This document shows positions 52,708 to 60,456 of a stretch of DNA of 64,000 nucleotides, in pieces. Origin of the DNA: Ignavibacteria bacterium (GTDB lineage Bacteria; Bacteroidota; Ignavibacteria; Tepidaquicellales; Tepidaquicellaceae). The DNA is taken from the NCBI GenBank assembly GCA_036262055.1, contig DATAJP010000003.1, forward strand, positions 682,001 through 746,000. The letters are read 5' to 3'. Each line of letters opens with the position of its first letter. Position 1 is the first letter of the stretch. Below the pieces are notes generated by a model. That model was not told the DNA's origin. It made no database searches and saw nothing but the letters and a program-made list of their open reading frames with translations. The translations under genes were made by a program, and so were the position numbers.

Positions 52708-53715
52708 TTAGCTAAAATCTGCTAATTCCTGCTCAATTTTCTTGTTTACATCTTTTCTAATCATTTCCTCTGCCTTAAAAATCATATTTTTAATGGCAAG
52801 AGGTGTGGATTTGCCATGCCCGATAATCGATACTCCGTTGACACCAAGCAGCGGAACACCTCCGTATTTCTGATAATCAAACTCAGATAAAATTGTTCTG
52901 AGAGTTCCCTGCATAGCTCCCATTTTGAGCTTATTGATAAAACTTTTTTCCGCAAAATCTTTAAAAGAACTTTTTAAAAATGTTAAAACACCTTCTGCGA
53001 ATTTTAAAATCACATTGCCTTCAAAACCGTCGCAGATAATTAAATTAACTTTGCCTTTTAAAATATCACTTCCTTCAACATTGCCGACAAAATTCAGCTT
53101 TGATTTTTCAAGAAACTCATAAGCTTCAAATGTTACTTCCTTGCCTTTGCTTTTTTCTTCACCGACACTCAGCAGTGCGACTTTGGGATTTTGAATGTTA
53201 TATATAATTTCCATATAAACACTTCCCATTACTGCAAACTCATAAAGATGTTTCGGCTTGCAATCAACCGATGCGCCGACATCGAACACCATGGTTGTTT
53301 CACCCGATGTCGGAAATATCGAACCGATGGTCGGTCTTCCTACTCCCTTAAGTCTTCCAAGCTTTAAAAGCGAATTGGTAAGCACAGCACCTGTATTTCC
53401 TGCGCTGATGGTTCCTTCCGCTTCTTTGTTTTTCTGAAGAGTTAACGCAACTGCAAGTGAGGAGTTTGGCTTCGTCTTATAAGTATCTGTCGGAGAGTCT
53501 TCCATCGTAATAACTTCATCAGCATTAACTACACTGATGCCTGAAGGAACGTTCTTTCTTTTGGAAAGCTCGTTTTTTATTACGTCTTCTTTTCCGACGA
53601 GAATTATTTCAAGCGAGGGGGTTTCGGTAACTGCTAAAATCGAGCCGTCAATTTCATTTCCCGGTGCAAAATCACCGCCCATAGCGTCAACAGATATTCT
53701 AATCTTTCCGCTCAT
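52708..53715 (-). CDS. plsX: Phosphate acyltransferase PlsX
   Basis: PlsX makes acyl-phosphate from acyl-ACP for phospholipid synthesis. The 335-residue protein begins IRISVDAMGGDFAPGNEIDGS and includes TISAGNTGAVLTNSLLKLGRLKGVGRPTIG near 111, VFDVGASVDCKPKHLYEFAVMGSVYME near 147, CDGFEGNVILKFAEGV near 226 and PLLGVNGVSIIGHGKS near 291. These are standard PlsX signatures. It follows rpmF by 21 bases, the classic rpmF-plsX order. The assignment is firm. Confidence 0.96.
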   Translation of the reverse strand: MSGKIRISVDAMGGDFAPGNEIDGSILAVTETPSLEIILVGKEDVIKNELSKRKNVPSGISVVNADEVITMEDSPTDTYKTKPNSSLAVALTLQKNKEAEGTISAGNTGAVLTNSLLKLGRLKGVGRPTIGSIFPTSGETTMVFDVGASVDCKPKHLYEFAVMGSVYMEIIYNIQNPKVALLSVGEEKSKGKEVTFEAYEFLEKSKLNFVGNVEGSDILKGKVNLIICDGFEGNVILKFAEGVLTFLKSSFKDFAEKSFINKLKMGAMQGTLRTILSEFDYQKYGGVPLLGVNGVSIIGHGKSTPLAIKNMIFKAEEMIRKDVNKKIEQELADFS

Positions 53716-53736
53716 AATATATAAACAAAACCGGAA

Positions 53737-53916
53737 TTATTTTTTGGGGATAGTTACACTCTTACCGTCATAAAAACCGCATGAAGAACATACTCTGTGA
53801 GTAAGCTTAAGCTCACCGCAATTAGGACAAGCCATCATGCCCGGTGTAGCGGCTTTGTAATGAGTTCTTCTTTTTCTTCCGCGCGTTTTAGAGTGTCTGC
53901 GTTTTGGATTTGGCAT
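53737..53916 (-). CDS. rpmF: 50S ribosomal protein L32
   Basis: Reading the minus strand from ATG 53916 to TAA 53737 gives a 59-residue basic protein: [20 protein letters not shown], then [26 protein letters not shown]. The [11 protein letters not shown] opening and the CxxC-x10-CxxC zinc ribbon are diagnostic of L32. It sits between the YceD-type gene (six bases away) and plsX, the standard order. The assignment is firm. Confidence 0.96.
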   Translation of the reverse strand: MPNPKRRHSKTRGRKRRTHYKAATPGMMACPNCGELKLTHRVCSSCGFYDGKSVTIPKK

Positions 53917-53922
53917 ATTGTT

Positions 53923-54426
53923 TTAATTATTTTTATTCTTTGTTAATTTTTCCCAGACAGGATTTATTTCTTTGTTTTCATTTGGATCTGTGGAATCCGG
54001 CTTTCCTATCTGCTTGCAATTTTCATCATTTTCATCGTGTGTCCGTTTCATAGGCACGTTTAATATCAAATAATCCCGCACATCATTTGTTATGTCAATC
54101 TTGTGTGTATGAGGGTCTATGTATTTTATGTTATCCTCATTGATTTCATCGGAGTTTATTAATTCCCCCGAGTAATCATATCTGTAAATCAGCTCGAAGC
54201 TTACATCGAACGGCTGTCTCATTTCTTCAAGGCATCTTTCACATTCAAATACAAATGTTCCTTTGAGATTTACATCGAGGTTAAGCTGTGTTCCGACTTT
54301 GTTCAAAACAACTTTGACTTTTATATTACCGTCAAAGTTTAAATCAGGAATTTCAAGCTCTTCTACATTAGTATCGAATTCATAAATGCGTTCACCTTCA
54401 CCAAGATTTGATATTTTGATTTCCAT
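53923..54426 (-). CDS. YceD/DUF177 family protein
   Basis: The 167-residue protein has the YceD hallmark FECERCLEEMRQPFDVSFELIYRYD (about 76-100) with its CxxC-L core, and DVRDYLILNVPMKRTHDENDENCK near 128 with a further Cys. YceD proteins are linked to large ribosomal RNA accumulation and are commonly cotranscribed with rpmF, as here (six bases upstream). A highly charged Asn-rich tail ends the protein. Biochemical function is not settled for the family. Confidence 0.88.
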   Translation of the reverse strand: MEIKISNLGEGERIYEFDTNVEELEIPDLNFDGNIKVKVVLNKVGTQLNLDVNLKGTFVFECERCLEEMRQPFDVSFELIYRYDYSGELINSDEINEDNIKYIDPHTHKIDITNDVRDYLILNVPMKRTHDENDENCKQIGKPDSTDPNENKEINPVWEKLTKNKNN

Positions 54427-54483
54427 TTTCGTAAAAGAACGTTTCGAAAAAAACTTAAAACTTTATTAACTTATAATAATGTA

Positions 54484-54870
54484 TTACTCTCCGATTAATT
54501 GCTTATAAGCAGCTTCATCAAGAAGCTCATCAAGTTCAGCAGTATTATCAGGCTTAATTTTTATGAGCCATCCCTTGCCATAAGGGTCAACATTTGCATC
54601 AGACGGATTGTCATTCAATCCGATGTTTATATCATAAATCGATCCTGATACGGGACTGAAAATTTCAGCAACTGTTTTCACCGCCTCGATTGTTCCTATA
54701 ACCTCGCCTTTTGCAACCTGACCGCCTAAAGAGTAATTGATTTCAACATATATTACGTCTCCAAGCTCTCCCTGCGCATAATCGGTAACTCCAATTTCTA
54801 CAATTCCTTCGCTGTCAACTCTGATCCATTCGTGCTCTTTGGTATATTTTAAATCGGCTGGTATATTCAT
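54484..54870 (-). CDS. gcvH: Glycine cleavage system H protein
   Basis: GcvH carries the aminomethyl group on lipoyl-lysine between the P, T and L proteins. The 128-residue protein has LKYTKEHEWIRVDSEG at the N-terminus, ITDYAQGELGDVIYVE-like VTDYAQGELGDVIYVE near 29, and the lipoylation site GTIEAVKTVAEIFSPVSG near 60 (Lys is the attachment site; the usual ESVKA reads EAVKT). The end KPDNTAELDELLDEAAYKQLIG is typical. No other gcv gene is adjacent. The assignment is firm. Confidence 0.95.
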   Translation of the reverse strand: MNIPADLKYTKEHEWIRVDSEGIVEIGVTDYAQGELGDVIYVEINYSLGGQVAKGEVIGTIEAVKTVAEIFSPVSGSIYDINIGLNDNPSDANVDPYGKGWLIKIKPDNTAELDELLDEAAYKQLIGE

Positions 54871-54900
54871 TATAAAATTATGGTTTAAAATTGAACATTA

Positions 54901-54927
54901 AAAATACCTAAAATTTAGGTTTTTTTC
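54901..54927. terminator. Weak bidirectional terminator-like hairpin
   Basis: ACCTAAA and TTTAGGT form a short AT-rich hairpin at 54906-54920, flanked by T runs in both directions. It lies between the methyltransferase stop and gcvH. The stem is weak, so the call is tentative. Confidence 0.4.
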
Positions 54928-54949
54928 AATTGGATTTATGATGGCTATT

Positions 54950-55678
54950 CTAAACTTTCTTACAAACTATATAGCACATCCCGTTAATTGTTTCCTCATT
55001 TAACACCTCAAAGTCTGTGTTTTTGAGAATGTCAATCATTAATTGTTTCTTAACGCGGTATTTGGAATATGAACTTAGGCTGAATTTCCATTCACCATTT
55101 ATGTTTTCATAAATCATATCCGAAGTAATTATTTTGTCCGGCTGGTAGTCCAGATAACAAGTGAGAATTCTATCTTTATCGCTTTTTACAGGGATAAACC
55201 TTTGCTCTGCGGAAGGTTCATCCGTATAATCCCTGAACGAGAGAACAAGTTTCCCATTCTCAATAAGGATCTCGTATGAATCTTCAATTAATTTTTCTAT
55301 TTCATTTAAGGTTTCCAGATGAGAAATCGTATCTCCAACGCAGACAATTAATTCAGGTTTATAGCTTTCATAATTTTTAATTGTCTTAATGTCATCGTAA
55401 ATAATTTTGATGTTTCTGTTTCCTGCTTTTTCGTGTAATTCGTTAAGCAAAGTGTCGTTGGAATCTATTGCAAATACGTCAAAACCCAAGTCTGATAAAG
55501 CAATTGTGTGCACACCATTAGCCGCACCCAAATCAATTGCGAGTTTTGTGCTTTGGGGAACAATTCCCTTTCTTAAATAAAATTCTTTATGAAAATCAAC
55601 CAATGTTTGGAAATCACCAATCATCCAGGAATAAAATCTTCCGAGATGGTTATCATAATGTTCTTTTACTTTATTCAT
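54950..55678 (-). CDS. SAM-dependent methyltransferase (class I)
   Basis: The 242-residue protein has the class I Rossmann methyltransferase signature: LAIDLGAANGVHTIALSDLGFDVFAIDSNDTLL (about 46-78). It contains motif I (DLGAANG) and the acidic residue ending strand 2 (AID), then PELIVCVGDTISHL near 109 (motif IV region) and NGKLVLSFRDYT near 141. The substrate cannot be told; it resembles small-molecule methyltransferases of the type-11/25 group. It lies 16 bases downstream of the class D beta-lactamase gene in the same direction. Confidence 0.85.
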   Translation of the reverse strand: MNKVKEHYDNHLGRFYSWMIGDFQTLVDFHKEFYLRKGIVPQSTKLAIDLGAANGVHTIALSDLGFDVFAIDSNDTLLNELHEKAGNRNIKIIYDDIKTIKNYESYKPELIVCVGDTISHLETLNEIEKLIEDSYEILIENGKLVLSFRDYTDEPSAEQRFIPVKSDKDRILTCYLDYQPDKIITSDMIYENINGEWKFSLSSYSKYRVKKQLMIDILKNTDFEVLNEETINGMCYIVCKKV

Positions 55679-55694
55679 AATTTTGCTTTATAAT

Positions 55695-56540
55695 TTATTT
55701 TATTATTCCTTCCGCTTTAAGAATATCTTTAGTTATCTCAATGCGGTATTTTATATTTTCTTCATTATCAACGACCATATTATTAACAAAGAAATAGACA
55801 TTATCGTTTGTTTCGACAAAACCCACAAACCAGCCGACTGACGGCTGCACCCTGATTGACCAGCCGGTCTTTGCATATATTTTATAACCATCCCCTTCTT
55901 CGAACAACATAATGCCTTTTACTTTATCCATAACGCTTTGGTCAAAAGGTAAATTGTTACTTTGAAATCTCTTGAGGAAATCAATTTGCTCATAAGGAGA
56001 AATCGCAATATCGCCCTGAAGCCAGAAGTCATCGACCTTAGAACCGGTCTTCATATTTCCATATCGAATTTTCTCAAGCCATTCTTCATATTTTTCTTTT
56101 GTCCCGACTCTTCGTGCAAGTTCCTGATAAAACCAAACGGTTGAATATTTAAAAGCTGATTTAAGAGTCTGGTCCTGATTCCAATTTGGATTTTTTCTGT
56201 CAACTCCATCCCATTTTATAATTTCATTTTCATCAGCAATAGCTTTTTCCTGCAATGCAATGAGCGAGTTTGGAATTTTGAAAGTTGAAGCAGGAGTGAA
56301 CTGCATTTCTGCTCTACCGGGATTGAAGACTTTGTATTTATTATTATTCAAATCATACAATACAAAACATCCGTCAAAGCCATTTCCGCGGTAATACATA
56401 TCCCATTCTTTTACTACTTCAAGAGTGTCATCTGATTTAATTGACGTATTTGTTTTTGAATCTTGAACAGGTGTATTTGAGCTGTGATTTGATTTGCAGA
56501 ATAAAAAAGAGAACCCAAGAATTAAAAATAAAATTTTCAT
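55695..56540 (-). CDS. Class D (OXA-type) beta-lactamase, lipoprotein form
   Basis: All OXA landmarks are present: the S85-T-F-K88 active site in PASTFKIPNSL, S133-T-V135 (the SxV motif), Y160-G-N162, the Trp of DFWLQGDIAISPYEQ near 173, and K224-T-G226 in YAKTGWS. K88 is the Lys that is carboxylated in class D enzymes. I start at ATG 56540, giving a lipoprotein signal ILFLILGFSFLFC with lipobox Cys15; a longer frame from 56618 adds 26 residues that spoil the signal. The 281-residue length is normal. It hydrolyses beta-lactams in known relatives; the spectrum is unknown. Confidence 0.93.
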   Translation of the reverse strand: MKILFLILGFSFLFCKSNHSSNTPVQDSKTNTSIKSDDTLEVVKEWDMYYRGNGFDGCFVLYDLNNNKYKVFNPGRAEMQFTPASTFKIPNSLIALQEKAIADENEIIKWDGVDRKNPNWNQDQTLKSAFKYSTVWFYQELARRVGTKEKYEEWLEKIRYGNMKTGSKVDDFWLQGDIAISPYEQIDFLKRFQSNNLPFDQSVMDKVKGIMLFEEGDGYKIYAKTGWSIRVQPSVGWFVGFVETNDNVYFFVNNMVVDNEENIKYRIEITKDILKAEGIIK

Positions 56541-56640
56541 TAATATAAAAGTAAGATTTATCTTAAAATAACATTTATAAAAATTTTTAAACAGATAATT
56601 ATGTCCAATTTTCGACACATAAATTAAATTTTATAATGAG

Positions 56641-56648
56641 TATTTTTG
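56641..56648 (+). promoter_or_regulatory. Candidate -7 promoter element of alaS (TATTTTTG)
   Basis: TATTTTTG lies five bases before the ATG at 56654, inside the 15-base block ATGAGTATTTTTGTA that also precedes mnmA. If used, the transcript would be leaderless or nearly so, which supports the 56654 start over 56636. Confidence 0.45.
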
Positions 56649-56653
56649 TAAAT

Positions 56654-59389
56654 ATGAATTCATCAGAAATTAGACAATCATTTTTAGACTTTTTTAAGGA
56701 ACGCGAGCATAAAATCGTGCCTTCGGCACCGACTGTGCCGTTTGAAGACCCAACTTTGCTTTTTACCAACGCGGGAATGAACCAGTTCAAGGATGTTTTC
56801 CTAGGGACAGGAACACGTGACTATACACGCGCCGCGGACACGCAGAAATGCATTCGCGCAGGCGGCAAGCATAACGATTTGGAAGACGTCGGTCGTGATG
56901 GCACGCATCACACTTTTTTTGAGATGCTTGGCAACTGGTCGTTTGGAGATTACTATAAAAAAGAAGCAATCACATGGGCATGGGAACTGCTGACAAAAAA
57001 ATGGAAGCTTGACAAAAATCGTTTATGGGTTACAGTTTACAGAGATGATGATGAAGCATATAATTTATGGAAAACTGAAACCGATATTGATCATAGCCAT
57101 ATTTTAAGATTTGACGAAAAAGATAATTTCTGGGAAATGGGTGAAACGGGGCCGTGCGGTCCGTGCTCGGAGATTCATTATGACTTTACCGAAATGGGAT
57201 GCAAGCCGGAAGATGTGAACGCAGGAATCGATGACGTTATGGAAATTTGGAATTTGGTTTTCATTCAATATAACAGAAACGAAAAAGGCGAGCTTGAGCC
57301 GCTTCCGAAAAAACATATAGATACAGGAATGGGCTTTGAGCGAATGGTTCGCGTGATGCAGAACAAGAAATCGAATTATGATACAGATGTTTTCGAGGAG
57401 ATTATAAAAAAGATATGTGAAATTTCAGGGAAGAAGCATGAAGGCGAAAATATTTCTGCCATCAATGCTATAGCTGATCATATAAGAACGCTTGTGTTTG
57501 CGATAAGTGATGGAGCAATTCCTTCAAACGAAGGACGCGGCTATGTTCTTCGCAGAATTTTGCGCCGCGCTTCGCGACTTGCAAGAAAGCTTGATTTAAA
57601 AGAACCGTTTTTATATAAACTTATCGATGTAGTTGTCGAGAAAAACGGCAAAGTTTTTCCTGAGATTGTCGATAAGAAAGATTATGTTTCAAAAATCATA
57701 AAAGCAGAAGAAGAAAGCTTTAACGTAACGCTCGATAAGGGTATTGAGCTGTTTAATAATGTTTATGAGAAGATAAAGAATAACAAAGATAAAATTTTTC
57801 CCGGTGAAGATGCGTTTAAGCTTTATGATACTTACGGCTTCCCTCTTGATTTGACAGAGGTAATAGCTGAGGAAAAAGGTTTTAAAGTTGATACGAATAT
57901 TTTCAATTCTGAAATGGAGAATCAGAAAGAACGTGCAAGAAGCGCAAGAAAAAGTGAGCTTGTTCTTGCAGAAGACGGTGATGATTCTTTGAATGAGTTG
58001 ATTGCAGGTAAAAATATTATTTATAATCCTTACGATTTAAGTCCCAAAGGAATTGCAACGGAGATTCTATCAGTTAAGAGAATTCCGAGCTCGGATATTG
58101 ATTTAATTGTGCTTAAAGAAAATCCTTTTTATTCGGAGTCGGGCGGGCAGATTAGCGATACAGGTAAATTAATTTTTAATGGCAGTGAGCTTGAAGTCAT
58201 CGACAGCAAGAATAAATATTTTATTTATGTAAAAGATTATGATGGCAATAGAATTATAGATAAAAATCCAAAGGCAATAATTGATTTGGAAAGACGCTTA
58301 GCGATTCAACGCAATCACTCTGCCACACATATTGTGCACGAAGTTTTGAAAAGAGTTTTGGGAAGCCACATAAAACAAATGGGTTCTCTTGTATCGGATG
58401 AATATCTGCGGTTTGATTTTCCACACTTTCAAAAAGTTACTGATGATGAACTGAGAAGAATTGAAGATGAAGTGAATGATAAGATATTCCAGAATATTCT
58501 TGTTAATACGCTTGTTGATATTCCGATTGAAGAAGCAAATGAAATTCCAAATGTTAAAAAATTCTTTGGTGAGAAATACGGAGAGAAAGTCCGTGTTGTT
58601 ATTATAGATGAGAATTTTAGTGTTGAGTTCTGCGGAGGAACACATGTAAAAAAGACCGATGAAATTGGGTTGTTTAAGATTACAAAAGAAGAAAGTATTT
58701 CATCGGGTGTTCGCAGAATTTTTGCTGCGACAGGTGAAGGAACAAAGAAATGGCTGAATGAGCAAAATGAAAAAGTAAAAGCTATTTATACTGCTTGGCC
58801 TGAGCCTTTTAAGAAAAATATTCCTGAGAATTTATCAGTTGATAAAATTGCAGACAAAATTAATAAAACTTCATACGATGACGGCAAAGCTTTGAAAGAC
58901 GCTTCAAAAACATTAGATGAAGCTCTTGAAATTTACAATAAAGTAAATGATGAATACCTTGAGTCAAAGAAAAAAGAAGAAAAAGAAAATTTAAAGAAGA
59001 ACCTATCAGTAATATTCGAAAAAATTAAAAATGAAATTGATTCTGCGAAGTCGATTAATGATGTGAAATATCTTATTTCTGAAGAAAAGATTTATTCAAA
59101 AGATGAATTGAAAGAGATAAGTGATTTTGTGAATTCAAATTTCAAAGACGGTGTTGCATTTATGATTTTAAATCAAGATGATAAGGTTAATTTATTATTA
59201 TATGTCGGTGATATTGTTTCTTCAAATCATGGTTTAAATGCGGGAAAGCTTGTCGGTGAATATGCAAAGAAATTCGGCGGAGGAGGCGGCGGTAAAGCGA
59301 ATGTTGCGACCGCGGGATTGAAAGATGCTTCAAAAGTTGAAGAAGTTAAGAACGGTTTTGAAGAGTTTTTAAAAGAAAAACTAAAATGA
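56654..59389 (+). CDS. alaS: Alanine--tRNA ligase
   Basis: AlaS charges tRNA-Ala and edits misattached Ser and Gly. The start MNSSEIRQSFLDFFKEREHKIV aligns with the family; an upstream in-frame ATG at 56636 adds six residues. The 911-residue protein has the class II core (PTLLFTNAGMNQFKDVFLG, HTFFEMLGNWSFGDY), the tRNA-recognition region with GRGYVLRRILRRASR, and the editing domain with zinc motifs HSATH near 560 and CGGTH near 660. The C-terminal C-Ala domain holds GGGGGGKANVATAG. It overlaps the next gene by four bases. The assignment is firm. Confidence 0.97.
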   Translation: MNSSEIRQSFLDFFKEREHKIVPSAPTVPFEDPTLLFTNAGMNQFKDVFLGTGTRDYTRAADTQKCIRAGGKHNDLEDVGRDGTHHTFFEMLGNWSFGDYYKKEAITWAWELLTKKWKLDKNRLWVTVYRDDDEAYNLWKTETDIDHSHILRFDEKDNFWEMGETGPCGPCSEIHYDFTEMGCKPEDVNAGIDDVMEIWNLVFIQYNRNEKGELEPLPKKHIDTGMGFERMVRVMQNKKSNYDTDVFEEIIKKICEISGKKHEGENISAINAIADHIRTLVFAISDGAIPSNEGRGYVLRRILRRASRLARKLDLKEPFLYKLIDVVVEKNGKVFPEIVDKKDYVSKIIKAEEESFNVTLDKGIELFNNVYEKIKNNKDKIFPGEDAFKLYDTYGFPLDLTEVIAEEKGFKVDTNIFNSEMENQKERARSARKSELVLAEDGDDSLNELIAGKNIIYNPYDLSPKGIATEILSVKRIPSSDIDLIVLKENPFYSESGGQISDTGKLIFNGSELEVIDSKNKYFIYVKDYDGNRIIDKNPKAIIDLERRLAIQRNHSATHIVHEVLKRVLGSHIKQMGSLVSDEYLRFDFPHFQKVTDDELRRIEDEVNDKIFQNILVNTLVDIPIEEANEIPNVKKFFGEKYGEKVRVVIIDENFSVEFCGGTHVKKTDEIGLFKITKEESISSGVRRIFAATGEGTKKWLNEQNEKVKAIYTAWPEPFKKNIPENLSVDKIADKINKTSYDDGKALKDASKTLDEALEIYNKVNDEYLESKKKEEKENLKKNLSVIFEKIKNEIDSAKSINDVKYLISEEKIYSKDELKEISDFVNSNFKDGVAFMILNQDDKVNLLLYVGDIVSSNHGLNAGKLVGEYAKKFGGGGGGKANVATAGLKDASKVEEVKNGFEEFLKEKLK

Positions 59390-60390
59390 AAGTAATCATA
59401 CCTGTTGCGGGATTTGGGACGCGGCTGCGACCGCATACGCTGCTTCATCCGAAAGTTTTAATGACTGTTGCAGGCAAGCCGATGATTTATTTTATCGTCG
59501 AGCAAATCATCAAAGAAAAAATTTCCAATCACATAGTTTTTGTTGTTGGATATCTCGGTGATAGAATTGAAAAATATATTTTAAAAGAGTTTGTTCATAA
59601 TAAAGACATCAAGTTTGAGTTTTTAGTCCAGGATGAACCGAAAGGACTCGGACATGCTGTTCATTGCGCAAAGCCCGCGTTCACGGATGATGATAAGGAA
59701 GCTTTTATCATTCTTGGCGATACATTGTTCGATGTTGATTTGAAGAAGTTAGTTTCTAATGATTTATCCGTAATCGGTGTAAAGAAAGTCGATGACCCGA
59801 GAAGATTCGGTGTTGTTGAAACTAATAATGATAAAATTATTACAAGACTCGTTGAAAAACCCGCTTCAAAGGAAGTTTCACCGTCGAACGATGCAATTGT
59901 CGGATTGTATTACATAAAAAATTCAGATAATCTTTTCGGAGCGCTTGAATATATTTTTAAGAATGAAATAAAAACTAAAGATGAATACCAGCTCACCGAT
60001 GCACTTGCAAAAATGATTGCTGATGGTAAAAAGATGACGACTTATGATGTTCAAGGGTGGCTTGACTGCGGAAAAATCGAGACGATTTTAGAAACAAATG
60101 CTTACCTACTTGATAAATTATATGCCAATAAGAACTATGAGTTTGAAAATACAATTATTATGGCTCCGGTTTATATAGCTGACGGATGCAAAATAAAAAA
60201 TTGCACGATTGGCCCTAATGTTTCGATTTCGAAAGATTGCATCATTGAAAATACGATTATAAAAAATTCAATCGTGAATGATAAATGCGAAATTGATAAT
60301 TCCGAGATTAACGATTCGCTGGTTGGATTTAACTGTAAGGTGAAAAATTACAAAGGAACTATGACGCTGGGTGATTATAGTGAAGTGTGA
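59386..60390 (+). CDS. Sugar-phosphate nucleotidylyltransferase
   Basis: The 334-residue protein has the nucleotidyltransferase opening VIIPVAGFGTRLRPHTLLHPKVLMTVAGKPMI, with GxGTRLRPxT as the NTP-binding loop. Then come QDEPKGLGHAVHCAK near 82, ILGDTLFDVDLKKL near 108, GVVETNNDKIITRLVEKP near 142 and GWLDCGKIETILE near 226. A C-terminal left-handed beta-helix follows (repeats such as IIENTIIKNSIVNDKCEI). It resembles glucose-1-phosphate thymidylyl- or uridylyltransferases. The donor product feeds envelope sugars; the exact sugar is unclear. It starts within the last codons of alaS, implying cotranscription. Confidence 0.9.
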   Translation: MKVIIPVAGFGTRLRPHTLLHPKVLMTVAGKPMIYFIVEQIIKEKISNHIVFVVGYLGDRIEKYILKEFVHNKDIKFEFLVQDEPKGLGHAVHCAKPAFTDDDKEAFIILGDTLFDVDLKKLVSNDLSVIGVKKVDDPRRFGVVETNNDKIITRLVEKPASKEVSPSNDAIVGLYYIKNSDNLFGALEYIFKNEIKTKDEYQLTDALAKMIADGKKMTTYDVQGWLDCGKIETILETNAYLLDKLYANKNYEFENTIIMAPVYIADGCKIKNCTIGPNVSISKDCIIENTIIKNSIVNDKCEIDNSEINDSLVGFNCKVKNYKGTMTLGDYSEV

Positions 60391-60404
60391 TTTTTATTTA
60401 ATAG

Positions 60405-60437
60405 ACTGGGATTCCCGCCTGCGCGGGAATGACTTCC
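60405..60437. repeat. GTCATTCCCGC-type palindromic repeat between convergent genes
   Basis: ATTCCCGC (60411-60418) pairs with GCGGGAAT (60423-60430) around CTGC, flanked by ACTGGG and GACTTCC. It is the same family as 29740-29770, and like that copy it lies between converging genes. Confidence 0.85.
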
Positions 60438-60456
60438 TATTATTAGGAATTAATTT

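Noticed and set aside
56541-56618. Longer start for the class D beta-lactamase
   Set aside because: It places a charged segment before the lipoprotein signal and makes the export signal internal.
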